A stretch of DNA of 64,000 nt from Flagellimonas spongiicola (GCF_023502425.1 NZ_JAMFMA010000003.1:372001-436000); one strand, 5' to 3'. Positions 9,058-18,047 are shown, counted from the stretch's first letter. Numbers and translations: made by a program. Notes: a model not told the origin generated them from the sequence alone.

Positions 9058-9765
9058 ATGTATAATTTTTTGAAAAGCATGCGAATAGTCCTGTTTGCTA
9101 TTTTCTTTTGTGCTGCCTTGCAAGTAAACGCACAAACCTATGAAATTGGTGTGTTTGCTGGTGGTGCCAATGGTATTGGAGACGTAGGTAGAACCAATTA
9201 TATCTTACCTAGTGGCCCAGCTTTTGGTGGAATCTTTAAATGGAATAAAAGTAAGAGATACTCCTGGCGTGCAACAGCCATCTATGGGAAGTTCTCTTTT
9301 GATGATACTAAATCAAGTCAACCGGCAAGGGTTCAAAGGGGTTATGAGGTGGATAATTCCGTTTTGGAAGCATCAGTGGGACTGGAATTCAACTTTGTTG
9401 AATATAACCTTCATAAGCTGGGACCTGCCTTTACACCTTACCTTTACACGGGTTTTACCTATTTCAGGTACGATTTTAATTATTTTGATGCCCTTCAAGT
9501 GCAGGATATTAACCAAAAAGACGGTAGTTTTGCAATTCCAATGACGGTAGGGGCCAAGTATCGCCTAAATCAGTTTTTGATTTTGGGTGCTGAAATTGGG
9601 GCACGATATACCTTTACGGATAACTTGGATGCAAGTAATCCCACGGGTTCCAATTTTGAGCAATTTAGATTCGGAAACATCTTGAGCGACGACTGGTACG
9701 TTTTTTCAGGTTTTACATTGACGTATACCTTTGGACGTAAACCTTGCCAGGATTGTTTTGAATAA
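9058..9765 (+). CDS. porG: PorG-like outer-membrane protein (DUF6089), type IX secretion
   Basis: This is a 235-residue protein with a signal peptide ending VNAQ at about residue 26, followed by alternating beta strands consistent with a small outer-membrane barrel. The ending CQDCFE has a CxxC pair. It fits the DUF6089 family, which includes PorG of the type IX secretion system. Its position next to uppS, bamA and two ompH genes matches the order I recall around PorG in Porphyromonas gingivalis. The PorG name rests on family and synteny, not on a motif, and other DUF6089 proteins exist. A second possible start is ATG at 9079. Two bases separate its stop from uppS. Confidence 0.72.
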   Translation: MYNFLKSMRIVLFAIFFCAALQVNAQTYEIGVFAGGANGIGDVGRTNYILPSGPAFGGIFKWNKSKRYSWRATAIYGKFSFDDTKSSQPARVQRGYEVDNSVLEASVGLEFNFVEYNLHKLGPAFTPYLYTGFTYFRYDFNYFDALQVQDINQKDGSFAIPMTVGAKYRLNQFLILGAEIGARYTFTDNLDASNPTGSNFEQFRFGNILSDDWYVFSGFTLTYTFGRKPCQDCFE

Positions 9766-9767
9766 TA

Positions 9768-10508
9768 ATGCACACTTTAGCGGACGTAGATAAAAATAAG
9801 ATTCCCAAGCATGTTGCCGTAATTATGGACGGTAATGGTCGCTGGGCCAAACAGCGAGGGAAATTAAGGGTTTTTGGACATGAAAATGGTGTTGAGGCGG
9901 TTCGAAGAACTGTGGAAAACTGTGCCAAACTCCAAATAGACTACCTAACACTTTACGCTTTTTCAACAGAAAATTGGAACCGCCCAAAACTGGAAGTACA
10001 AACTTTAATGAAACTTCTAGTTGCTTCATTGCGAAAAGAGCTGAAAACGCTTAATAAGAATAACATAAGGCTCAAAACCATTGGTAATATTGATTCTTTG
10101 CCTTCCAAGGCGCAAAAAGAGTTGCAGGAAGTAATTTCCAAGACATCCAGTAATACAGGAACTACACTTACTCTGGCACTTAGTTATGGGTCACGGGAAG
10201 AGCTGAAATCCGCGGTAAAGGAGATTGCATCCAAAGTTAAAAATAATATAATTTCACTTGAAAATATTGACGAAACCGTTATAAATACACATCTTTACAC
10301 GCATTTTTTGCCAGATGTGGACCTGCTGATCCGTACTAGTGGAGAACAAAGAATCAGTAATTTTTTACTTTGGCAGATTGCATACGCCGAATTATATTTT
10401 ATTGACGTATTTTGGCCCGATTTTAGTGAACATCATTTGGTAGAGGCAATATTAAGTTACCAAAATAGAGAACGACGATTTGGAAAAACAAGCGAACAAC
10501 TCAATTAA
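9768..10508 (+). CDS. uppS: Isoprenyl transferase (undecaprenyl diphosphate synthase)
   Basis: This cis-prenyltransferase makes the C55 lipid carrier for cell-wall synthesis. Signatures include MDGNGRWAKQRG with catalytic Asp21, FGHENGVEAVR, YAFSTENWNRP, and the C-terminal LLIRTSGEQRISNFLLWQ motif followed by AELYF. The 246-residue length is normal. Its last 29 bases overlap the start of bamA, which suggests translational coupling. Confidence 0.96.
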   Translation: MHTLADVDKNKIPKHVAVIMDGNGRWAKQRGKLRVFGHENGVEAVRRTVENCAKLQIDYLTLYAFSTENWNRPKLEVQTLMKLLVASLRKELKTLNKNNIRLKTIGNIDSLPSKAQKELQEVISKTSSNTGTTLTLALSYGSREELKSAVKEIASKVKNNIISLENIDETVINTHLYTHFLPDVDLLIRTSGEQRISNFLLWQIAYAELYFIDVFWPDFSEHHLVEAILSYQNRERRFGKTSEQLN

Positions 10509-13149
10509 GCAAACACAATATACTACCCGGCTATACCTTAAACTACTCCTCTTACTTCTTTTCACCGCCAATGGCTTTGCACAAGAAACCTCATTTGAGG
10601 ACGGGAAGGATTATATTTTGGGAGGTCTCTCGGTTACCGGTCTGCAAAGTTATAATGAGCAGACTGTAAAAACCTATACAGGCTTAAGGGTTGGTCAACC
10701 CATAACTATTCCAGGGGATGAGATAAGTGCCGTTATAAAAAAGTTATGGAGTCTTGAGCTTTTCAGCAATGTGGAGATGTACTACACAAAAATTGAAGGG
10801 AATGAGATTTTCTTGGAGTTGAATATCCTTGAGCGCCCCACCTTATCCAACGTTACCGTATATGGGGTTAAAAAGCGAAAGGTTGAGGATATCATCAATG
10901 ACACCGATCTTAAAAAGGGAAAGAAAATTACCGAAAGCTTAATTGCTAACACCAAGAATTACCTTCAGAACAAATACAAAAAACAAGGCTTTTTAAATGC
11001 TCAGGTACAAATTGTTACTGCGTCCGATACAACTGGGACGAATACTGAGAACATGGTCATCAATGTTAAAAAAGGTGATAAGGTCAAAATCAGGAATATT
11101 GTATTTGACGGTAATGAGAAATTAGGCGATAAACGACTTCAAAAATCGCTGAAAAATACCAAGAAAAAGAAATTTTACCGTTTTTGGAAAAAGTCAAAAT
11201 TTATAGAGGCAGATTATAAAGAAGACCTTTCTAGTTTAGTTGATGCCTATGCAGAACGAGGATACCGAGATGCCCGTGTTTTGAATGACACCTTTGTCAA
11301 GGTAGATGAAAACAATATTGATTTACGTATCAAAGTTGAGGAAGGTGATAAATACTACTTTGGTGACATCAATTTTGTTGGTAATTCGGTTTATACGGAT
11401 AGACAGTTAAGCCAAATACTCGGAATTCGAAAGGGTGCAACATACAATGGTGTACTGCTTAAGAAGCGTATAGCGGATGATACCAAACCAGATGGTCAAG
11501 ACCTTACCAATCTTTATCAAAACAACGGATACTTATTCTCAAGTATAAATCCCGTTGAAGTATCTGCAGTAAACGATACCATTGACTTTGAAATACGAAT
11601 TATTGAAGGGAAGGAAACTTTCTTGGATCATGTTACCGTAGTTGGGAACGATAAGACCAATGACCATGTGATTTTCCGTGAACTAAGAACACGTCCAGGT
11701 CAGAAGTACAGTAAGGACAATATTGTTCGTAGTATTCGTGAATTAGGGCAACTAGGATTTTTTGATGCTGAGCAAATCGCTCCGGATATTCAAAACCCTG
11801 ACCCCAATGCAGGTACTGTGGATGTTCAGTATAGTTTGGTGGAGTCGGGTTCCAGTCAGATTGAACTACAAGGTGGTTTCGGTGGAGGTGGCTTCATCGG
11901 TACCTTAGGGCTTTCATTCAGTAACTTTTCTTTAAAGAACATTTTTAATGGTGAGGCCTATAAGCCTGTACCAATGGGAGATGGTCAAACTTTTGCCCTT
12001 AGATTACAAGCAAGTAGGACCTTTAGAGTTTATAGTTTGAATTTTTCGGAGCCATGGCTTGGAGGTAAAAAACCGGTACGTTTCAACTTGTCACTTTCCA
12101 GAACGCAACAATTTGCAACAAATTTCAATAATCAAGGTAGAATAGATGTAGACAGGGACCGAGGATTTGCAATTACCGGAGTTTCTGCTGGTTTGGCAAA
12201 GAGGGTGCAATGGCCAGATGATTTCTTTACCATTTCGCATTCCTTGGCGTATCAGTTGTATGATTTCAACGATTTTAACAATGGTCTATTTAATTTTGGT
12301 AACGGTAGTTCCAATTCATTGAGTTATACGTTGGGTATCTCTCGTAGTTCGCAAGGACCTAGTAGAATTTTCCCATTGAGCGGTTCCAACTTTGAATTGA
12401 CGGCTAAATTCACACCACCCTATTCCTGGTTCAGTGGAAAGGACTTCAAGCAAATTAAAACCGATATTAATGATATTACAACACGATTGTTCGAATTGGG
12501 CCCTACACCTGGAACCATAGAAGAACAAATTGAGTTCAACGAATTAAGTAACGAATTGGAACGCTTGGAGGAAGAAAGATTCAAGTTGTTGGAATTTTAT
12601 AAAATCAAGTTCAAAGGAGATTGGTACACCAATCTAGTGGATAAATTAGTGTTACGTACCAATGCAGAATTTGGGTTCTTGGGTAGCTATAACAATGATA
12701 TAGGAGCGGTTCCATTTGAACGATTCTTCGTAGGAGGTGATGGTTTAGGAAACTTTACTTTGGATGGTAGGGACGTAGTTCAATTAAGAGGTTATGAAAA
12801 TAGCTCCTTGACGCCATTTAGTATAAACCCAATTACTGGTAACCAAGAAAGAGATGGGGGAACCATTTATAATAAATTCTCCTTGGAATTGCGTTATCCA
12901 CTTACTTTGAAACCATCGGCATCCATCTATGCGCTTTCATTTTTAGAAGCAGGTAACGCCTTCAACAATTTTAGTGAGTATAATCCGTTTGAATTAAAAA
13001 GATCTGCCGGAGTGGGGCTTCGAATTTTTATGCCGGCATTCGGTCTATTGGGTATAGACTTTGGATATGGGTTTGATAGAGATGCAAATCCAAACTCCAC
13101 AGGACCAAGTGGCTGGCAAACGCACTTCATTATCGGGCAGCAGTTTTAA
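10480..13149 (+). CDS. bamA: Outer membrane assembly factor BamA (Omp85)
   Basis: BamA inserts beta-barrel proteins into the outer membrane. The 889-residue protein has a signal peptide (LKLLLLLLFTANGFAQ) and several POTRA repeats over about residues 40-440. The barrel then carries a glycine-rich GGFGGGGFIG segment near its start, SRSSQGPSRIFP, the RGYEN segment, and a terminal FGYGFDRD region ending in Phe (IGQQF). No ATG, GTG or other TTG is available before the signal peptide. The best start is TTG at 10480, inside uppS. An insert rich in Glu and Leu (about 670-705) interrupts the barrel and is probably a loop or turn. Confidence 0.93.
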   Translation: MEKQANNSIKQTQYTTRLYLKLLLLLLFTANGFAQETSFEDGKDYILGGLSVTGLQSYNEQTVKTYTGLRVGQPITIPGDEISAVIKKLWSLELFSNVEMYYTKIEGNEIFLELNILERPTLSNVTVYGVKKRKVEDIINDTDLKKGKKITESLIANTKNYLQNKYKKQGFLNAQVQIVTASDTTGTNTENMVINVKKGDKVKIRNIVFDGNEKLGDKRLQKSLKNTKKKKFYRFWKKSKFIEADYKEDLSSLVDAYAERGYRDARVLNDTFVKVDENNIDLRIKVEEGDKYYFGDINFVGNSVYTDRQLSQILGIRKGATYNGVLLKKRIADDTKPDGQDLTNLYQNNGYLFSSINPVEVSAVNDTIDFEIRIIEGKETFLDHVTVVGNDKTNDHVIFRELRTRPGQKYSKDNIVRSIRELGQLGFFDAEQIAPDIQNPDPNAGTVDVQYSLVESGSSQIELQGGFGGGGFIGTLGLSFSNFSLKNIFNGEAYKPVPMGDGQTFALRLQASRTFRVYSLNFSEPWLGGKKPVRFNLSLSRTQQFATNFNNQGRIDVDRDRGFAITGVSAGLAKRVQWPDDFFTISHSLAYQLYDFNDFNNGLFNFGNGSSNSLSYTLGISRSSQGPSRIFPLSGSNFELTAKFTPPYSWFSGKDFKQIKTDINDITTRLFELGPTPGTIEEQIEFNELSNELERLEEERFKLLEFYKIKFKGDWYTNLVDKLVLRTNAEFGFLGSYNNDIGAVPFERFFVGGDGLGNFTLDGRDVVQLRGYENSSLTPFSINPITGNQERDGGTIYNKFSLELRYPLTLKPSASIYALSFLEAGNAFNNFSEYNPFELKRSAGVGLRIFMPAFGLLGIDFGYGFDRDANPNSTGPSGWQTHFIIGQQF

Positions 13150-13246
13150 CCATAAGATTATCATGTCTTAAAAATGTAAATAGCTCATTATAAATTAATT
13201 AGTTATTTTGGCATGATATTTTCTTTGTAACAAACGGAAACAAAAA

Positions 13247-14083
13247 ATGAAGACCAAAGTTCTTTTGACATTACTTGTTTTGATGCTATCCTTTTATGGT
13301 TTCTCCCAGCGAGGTGTGCGTATTGGCTATGTAGACATGGAGTATATCCTCGAAAATGTAGAGGAATATCGGGATGCCACAGAACAATTAAATACCAAGG
13401 CTTTAAAGTGGAAACAGGAAATTGAGCTCAAACAAAGTGTAGTTGAGCAAATGAAGAAGGATTTAATGGCTGAAAAAGTTTTGTTGACGGATGAGCTCAT
13501 TGCAGAACGTGAGGAGGAAATCCAAATACTTGAAACGGAAATGCTGGACTATCAGCAAGATCGTTTTGGTCCACAAGGAGATTTGGTTTTGCAAAAGCAA
13601 TTGCTGATACAGCCTATCCAGGATCAAGTTTTCAATGAGGTCCAGAAGATAGGCGGAAATAAAAGATATGATTTTATTTTTGATAAATCAGCAGATGTCG
13701 TAATGTTGTATTCCGAAAAAAGACACGATATCAGTGACTTGGTTCTAAGGGAAATAGCTCGCACAAGAAAGGTGAGCAAATCCAATAAGAAAGAAAAGGA
13801 ACAAAATAGGCTGGATCGCTTTCAGGAAGAGCAGGCAGAAGAGGATAAGGAGATCAGTGAAGCCTTGAAACAACGTAAAGCCCAAGCAGATGAAAGCCAA
13901 GCTGCCAAAGCAAAAGCTGCTGAAGACCGTAGAACAGAACAATTGAGACTACGGGAAGAACGTAAAAAGGCTTACGAAGCAAGAAGAAAGAAATTATTGG
14001 AAGAGCGCGATGCCAAACGGAAAGCCAAATTGGAGGAACGAAAAAAAGCGCAAGAACAACAACAGGATTCAATACAAAAATAA
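13247..14083 (+). CDS. OmpH/Skp-family periplasmic chaperone, long form
   Basis: Skp-like chaperones hold unfolded outer-membrane proteins in the periplasm. The signal peptide ends near YGFSQ at residue 20-21, and the family pattern IGYVDMEYILENVEEYRDA follows. The 278-residue length exceeds the usual 165-190 because of a C-terminal coiled coil of about 100 residues, almost wholly Arg, Lys, Glu, Ala and Gln. It follows bamA and precedes a second Skp gene, a pairing also known in Porphyromonas. The charged tail may form extended tentacles, or bind peptidoglycan or the T9SS; this is inference. Confidence 0.87.
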   Translation: MKTKVLLTLLVLMLSFYGFSQRGVRIGYVDMEYILENVEEYRDATEQLNTKALKWKQEIELKQSVVEQMKKDLMAEKVLLTDELIAEREEEIQILETEMLDYQQDRFGPQGDLVLQKQLLIQPIQDQVFNEVQKIGGNKRYDFIFDKSADVVMLYSEKRHDISDLVLREIARTRKVSKSNKKEKEQNRLDRFQEEQAEEDKEISEALKQRKAQADESQAAKAKAAEDRRTEQLRLREERKKAYEARRKKLLEERDAKRKAKLEERKKAQEQQQDSIQK

Positions 14084-14131
14084 TATTGAAACACTAATAG
14101 TAAAATTCAAAATAGTATAACTTAGAGAATC

Positions 14132-14641
14132 ATGAAAAATGTAAAGAAGATTGCTGTAGCCCTAGTCTTATTTGTTGCAGCTACGGGTTTTGTAAACGCA
14201 CAAAGTAAGGTTGCGCATATCAATGTACAGCAATTGTTGTCCGAAATGCCGGAGATGAAAGCAGCTCAAGCCGAGCTTAAGAAATTGCAGGAAACTTACA
14301 GAGCGGATATCGAAAGCTCCATGACTGAGCTAAAAAATAAATATACCCAATATTCAAACGAAGCTACTTCTAAATCTGAAGAGGAAAACCAGAAGAGAGC
14401 AGTAGAACTTCAAGGATATGAAAAGAATATCCAGGAGGCTGAACAAGCAGCTCTTCAGGAAATGCAGAAAAAGCAGCAAGAATTGTTTGCTCCAATTTCC
14501 GATAAGGCCAAAGCAGCAATCGAAAAGGTAGCCGCAGCCCAAGGTTATGATTATGTAGTGGACGCAAGCCCAGGATTGAGCTTGATCGTTGCCAAAGGAA
14601 AAGATCTTTTACCTGATGTAAAACAGGAATTAGGCTTCTAA
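14132..14641 (+). CDS. OmpH/Skp-family periplasmic chaperone, short form
   Basis: This is a 169-residue protein with a signal peptide ending FVNAQ and the Skp opening SKVAHINVQQLLSEMPEM. A Glu/Lys/Gln helical hairpin region follows, with the C-terminal strand GYDYVVDASPGLSLIVAKG. The length is standard for Skp/OmpH. It is the last gene of the uppS-bamA-skp-skp series and is followed by a terminator. Confidence 0.92.
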   Translation: MKNVKKIAVALVLFVAATGFVNAQSKVAHINVQQLLSEMPEMKAAQAELKKLQETYRADIESSMTELKNKYTQYSNEATSKSEEENQKRAVELQGYEKNIQEAEQAALQEMQKKQQELFAPISDKAKAAIEKVAAAQGYDYVVDASPGLSLIVAKGKDLLPDVKQELGF

Positions 14642-14658
14642 GGACCCGATAACGATTT

Positions 14659-14693
14659 AAAAAACCGCTTCTCTTAGGACAAGCGGTTTTTTT
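14659..14693 (+). terminator. Rho-independent terminator after the second ompH gene
   Basis: Arms AAAACCGCTT and AAGCGGTTTT surround a ten-base loop and run into seven or more T residues. It starts 18 bases after the stop of the second ompH gene and closes the envelope-biogenesis operon. Confidence 0.88.
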
Positions 14694-14721
14694 GTACCAT
14701 CAATTTTAGTAGCTATTTTTA
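14691..14721 (+). promoter_or_regulatory. Putative murI promoter overlapping the terminator tail
   Basis: TTTG at 14691-14694 and TATTTTTA at 14714-14721 are separated by 19 bases. This matches the Bacteroidota -33/-7 layout except for the last base of -7. The -33 box lies in the T tract of the preceding terminator. Transcription would start about at the murI ATG (14725), so the message could have almost no leader. Confidence 0.4.
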
Positions 14722-14724
14722 AGC

Positions 14725-15501
14725 ATGACAAAACCAATTGGGTTCTTCGATTCCGGGGTAGGGGGTACTTCCATTTGGAAAGAGGTCCATCAACTGCTTC
14801 CTTCAGAGGACACCATATATTTGGCGGATAGTGCTAATGCTCCTTATGGTGCGCGTTCTAAAGAAGAAATCCTTAGGTTGAGCATAAAGAATACAGAAAT
14901 CTTATTAAAGCACGATTGTAAACTGATTGTTGTTGCATGTAATACCGCGACAACAAATGCCATAGCCTACCTAAGAGTCAACTATCAAGTCCCTTTTATA
15001 GGTATTGAACCGGCCATTAAGCCTGCGGCACTTCAAACCAACACCAAAAAAGTAGGTATACTGGCTACCAAGGGTACGCTGTCTAGTAGTTTGTTCTTCG
15101 GCACATCCAAAATGTTTGCGGCCGGTATCGAGGTCCTGGAACAAGAAGGAACAGGTTTAGTGGAATTGATAGAGGCAGGCAAGGTAAATTCAGATGAAAC
15201 CAAAGAACTTTTAAAAACGTACTTACAACCAATGCTGGATGAAGGTATAGATCATTTGGTCCTTGGATGTACGCATTACCCTTATTTGATACCCGTGCTA
15301 AGACAGATTGTCCCGAACACTGTTGTGATCATTGATTCTGGTGAAGCAGTTGCCCGGCAAACCAAGGCTATTTTGGAGCAAAATGGACTATTGGCATCAC
15401 TGCGTCCGTCTCAACATACGTTTTTTTCCAATGCAGAGTTCACTGTTTTGGAGCAACTTGTTGGGGGCGGGAATACCACTGTGAAGTTTCTCCAATTTTA
15501 A
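14725..15501 (+). CDS. murI: Glutamate racemase
   Basis: MurI interconverts L- and D-glutamate to supply peptidoglycan synthesis. Signatures are GFFDSGVGGTSIWKEV at the N-terminus, VACNTATTNA with catalytic Cys72, and LGCTHYPYL with catalytic Cys182. The 258-residue length is normal. It follows the envelope operon after a terminator and ends three bases before the convergent folA gene. Confidence 0.97.
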   Translation: MTKPIGFFDSGVGGTSIWKEVHQLLPSEDTIYLADSANAPYGARSKEEILRLSIKNTEILLKHDCKLIVVACNTATTNAIAYLRVNYQVPFIGIEPAIKPAALQTNTKKVGILATKGTLSSSLFFGTSKMFAAGIEVLEQEGTGLVELIEAGKVNSDETKELLKTYLQPMLDEGIDHLVLGCTHYPYLIPVLRQIVPNTVVIIDSGEAVARQTKAILEQNGLLASLRPSQHTFFSNAEFTVLEQLVGGGNTTVKFLQF

Positions 15502-15504
15502 CGG

Positions 15505-15996
15505 CTATGCTCGAGTATAAGTAAGATAGGTAAAACTATATTCATGCTTGTCATCCTTTGGATGATGTTCCTCTTTGGTTAGTTTCCATACTGATTCATC
15601 AATCTCAGGAAAATAGGCATCAGCATCAAAAGAAGCATGGATACGGGTTAATTCGATTTCAGTGGCAATTGCTATGGATTGCCGATAAATTTCACCACCA
15701 CCAATGATAAAAGCGGTTTCATTTACGTTTACCAAAGCCAAAGCCTCCTCTAGGGAATGAACTATTTTACAGGGAAATTTGGGTTCATAACCTTTATCTC
15801 GTGTTATAGCAATATGCTCACGATTGGGTAACGCTTTAGGAAAACTTTCAAGGGTTTTTCGTCCCATGATAATTTTATGGCCAGAAGTCAAGGATTTGAA
15901 CCTTTTGAAATCGTCGGGTAAATGCCAAGGTAAATCGTTGTCTTTTCCTAAAGCATTGTTTTCACCTGCAGCAGCTATAATGATCAATCGCTTCAT
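15505..15996 (-). CDS. folA: Dihydrofolate reductase
   Basis: This enzyme reduces dihydrofolate to tetrahydrofolate with NADPH. Motifs include IIAAAGENNALGKDNDLPWH with the active-site Asp of LPDDF, HKIIMGRKTLESFPKALPNR, and FIIGGGEIYRQSI. The 163-residue length is typical. Its start overlaps the stop of the upstream 2TM protein gene by four bases, so the two are translationally coupled. The partner thyA is far away at 38.3 kb in this window. Confidence 0.96.
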   Translation of the reverse strand: MKRLIIIAAAGENNALGKDNDLPWHLPDDFKRFKSLTSGHKIIMGRKTLESFPKALPNREHIAITRDKGYEPKFPCKIVHSLEEALALVNVNETAFIIGGGEIYRQSIAIATEIELTRIHASFDADAYFPEIDESVWKLTKEEHHPKDDKHEYSFTYLTYTRA

Positions 15997-16382
15997 TGAT
16001 CTTTTTTTTTATTGACATTTGAAAGCGGAAACTCTGTTTCAATCTCCTTCTGAATCTCCGAAATTCTTTGTTTTTGTTGCGCCACTAACTTTTCCCTTTG
16101 TTTACGCTCCCAGTCATTTCCCATAAACTTATGGGTCACAAATACATTGAAAGCGTGATATAGAAAAATAAACGACCAAATCAGGATTCCCCAGATAAAC
16201 CAATCATAACTTTCGCCATACTTAAGAATCTTATTAATCAATACCAAAAGAATACTACCAATTAAAAAGATGACAAAGTGAGAGAACAGGCGCTTTTTCT
16301 GACGGATGCGCTTTTGGGCATTTTCCAGCAGTTCGTGCTGCTCCATGTCAACAGTGTTTTGAGGTTTCTTTTTGGAAAACAT
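15993..16382 (-). CDS. 2TM domain-containing protein
   Basis: I start it at ATG 16382 (MFSKKKPQ), 129 residues. A Met 13 codons earlier lies nearer the divergent aminotransferase gene. The protein has a basic helical N-terminus, two membrane segments (FVIFLIGSILLVLINKI and WFIWGILIWSFIFLYHAF), then VTHKFMGNDWERKQ and a charged C-terminal coil. This is the 2TM (PF13239) family, common in Flavobacteriia and often beside folA or LytTR regulators. The function is unknown. Confidence 0.85.
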   Translation of the reverse strand: MFSKKKPQNTVDMEQHELLENAQKRIRQKKRLFSHFVIFLIGSILLVLINKILKYGESYDWFIWGILIWSFIFLYHAFNVFVTHKFMGNDWERKQREKLVAQQKQRISEIQKEIETEFPLSNVNKKKDQ

Positions 16383-16436
16383 TGAATGGCTATCTTTAAC
16401 AACAAATATAATTGATATCAATCCAAATTAGCGCCC

Positions 16437-17516
16437 ATGAACCATCTAAGAAAGAAGTTTCCATTCCTCCAACAAGGTATATACGCCAACACAGCTGCAA
16501 CCGGCTTGTTGTATGAAGATCTTATGGAGTGGCGCCAGGAACACGATCTTGATTTTCTTATTGGAGGGAGCAGAATGAAGGAAATTTGGTATGATAAGAT
16601 TGACGAAGTCAAGTTGACGATCGCTGATTTTTTTAGTTGTGAAAAGGAGAACGTAGCACTGGTGCCAAATTTCACGATTGGTTTGAATATGCTTCTAGAG
16701 GGATTATCTAAGGAATATAAAGTGTTGTTGTTGGATAATGATTATCCCTCACTTAATTGGCCCTTTGAGCGAAGAAATTTTGAGCGAGAGTACATTTCAA
16801 TCGCGGAGAATATGGAGCAACATATTCTTGATAAATTGAAAACTAGGAATTTTAATGTGTTGGCCCTTAGTTTGGTGCAATGGATCAATGGCGTCAAGAT
16901 TGATTTGGAGTTCTTAAAGAACATTAAAAAGGATTACCCAGACTTACTGATCATAGCCGATGGCACACAATTTTGTGGTACACAAAACTTCAATTTTTTG
17001 GAATCTGGTATAGATATTCTAGGTGCAAGTGCGTATAAATGGCTCTTGGCCGGATATGGTAATGGATTCTTTTTACTTCGAGATGGTGTATCTGAAAGAT
17101 TGGATGTAAAGGCCATAGGCAACTGGTCGGTAGATCGCGCAGGAGATTTGTCGACTGATATCCCATTGAATAAACTATTGCAGCCCGGTCATTTGGATTC
17201 CTTGAATTTTGGTAGCCTTCAGTTCTCAATGGATTTTTTAAGCAATATAGGAATGGATCATATAGAGGCCCAAGTAAAGCAATTGTCACAAAAAGCTCAT
17301 AAAGCATTTACAGATTTGGACCTACTCCAACCTTATGTTGCCAATAGAAAGGACCACAGTAGCATTTTCAATATTCGGGCAGACAAGAATGTTTTTCAAA
17401 AATTAAGTGATGAAAATGTGGTTTGTGTACAGCGAGGAGACGGAATTCGGCTAAGTTTTCACTTCTACAATACAGAAAATGAGATTGATGCGATTGTGGA
17501 TTTACTAAAATCCTAA
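16437..17516 (+). CDS. Class V aminotransferase-fold PLP enzyme
   Basis: This is a 359-residue cytoplasmic PLP-dependent enzyme of the class V aminotransferase/cysteine-desulfurase superfamily. The N-terminal GIYANTAATGLL, IIADGTQFCGTQ with Asp175 and SAYKWLLAGYGNGF with Lys201, the likely Schiff-base residue, support this. IscS/SufS-type desulfurases carry an active-site Cys loop that I do not recognise here, so desulfurase activity is not claimed. The substrate is unknown. It is divergently oriented from the 2TM/folA pair and appears monocistronic. Confidence 0.83.
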   Translation: MNHLRKKFPFLQQGIYANTAATGLLYEDLMEWRQEHDLDFLIGGSRMKEIWYDKIDEVKLTIADFFSCEKENVALVPNFTIGLNMLLEGLSKEYKVLLLDNDYPSLNWPFERRNFEREYISIAENMEQHILDKLKTRNFNVLALSLVQWINGVKIDLEFLKNIKKDYPDLLIIADGTQFCGTQNFNFLESGIDILGASAYKWLLAGYGNGFFLLRDGVSERLDVKAIGNWSVDRAGDLSTDIPLNKLLQPGHLDSLNFGSLQFSMDFLSNIGMDHIEAQVKQLSQKAHKAFTDLDLLQPYVANRKDHSSIFNIRADKNVFQKLSDENVVCVQRGDGIRLSFHFYNTENEIDAIVDLLKS

Positions 17517-17679
17517 ATGGCAATTATTGTATAATGCAAATTTTATAACCGATATTTTTTCAAAGTAACCCCATTGTTAGCGGCATTTTACGAATTTGAT
17601 AAATCGCTTTTGACTTATTGTGGGGAAACTGTTTTATAGTTTGCTTTGTCCTGTATTTACTAATGAAAATTAGAGTATC

Positions 17680-17976
17680 ATGGCAATAAAGAAACAATAC
17701 CTAAAAAGCAAGCCGGTATGTAAGGTTACATTTACCGTGCCTGCGGAAGAAGCAAAGAATGTTGCGGTTGTTGGAGATTTCAATAACTGGAGTCCAAAAG
17801 GAAGTACATTGAAGAAATTGAAGAATGGAACGTTCAAAGGTACTTTTGATCTACCTAAGGAAAATTCATTTGAATTTAGATATTTAGTAGACGGTGCTTA
17901 CATCAATGATGAAGCAGCTGACCGTTACCAATGGAATGACTTTGCAGGAGCAGAAAACGCTGTTCTGGAGTTATAG
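17680..17976 (+). CDS. Stand-alone glycogen-binding (CBM48/AMPK-beta type) domain protein
   Basis: This 98-residue protein consists of one early-set carbohydrate-binding domain. VAVVGDFNNWSPKGSTLKKL with the two adjacent Trp/Asn positions, then FEFRYLVDGAYINDEAADRY, match the isoamylase N-terminal/CBM48 fold seen in glycogen-branching enzymes and AMPK beta. It has no signal peptide or catalytic domain. It may bind glycogen or another alpha-glucan in the cytoplasm. A 163-base leader without another gene precedes it, and a bidirectional terminator follows. Confidence 0.85.
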   Translation: MAIKKQYLKSKPVCKVTFTVPAEEAKNVAVVGDFNNWSPKGSTLKKLKNGTFKGTFDLPKENSFEFRYLVDGAYINDEAADRYQWNDFAGAENAVLEL

Positions 17977-17997
17977 TTTAGTCAGTTCCTTAAAATA

Positions 17998-18047
17998 AAA
18001 AGAACCAAGATTTGGGTAATTTTACCCTATGATCTTGGTTTTTTTTT
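17998..18047. terminator. Bidirectional terminator between convergent genes
   Basis: AACCAAGAT and ATCTTGGTT form a stem followed by eight T on the plus strand. The A-rich left flank gives a T-rich tail on the minus strand. It serves the CBM48 gene and the ergothioneine-DUF427 operon. Confidence 0.82.
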
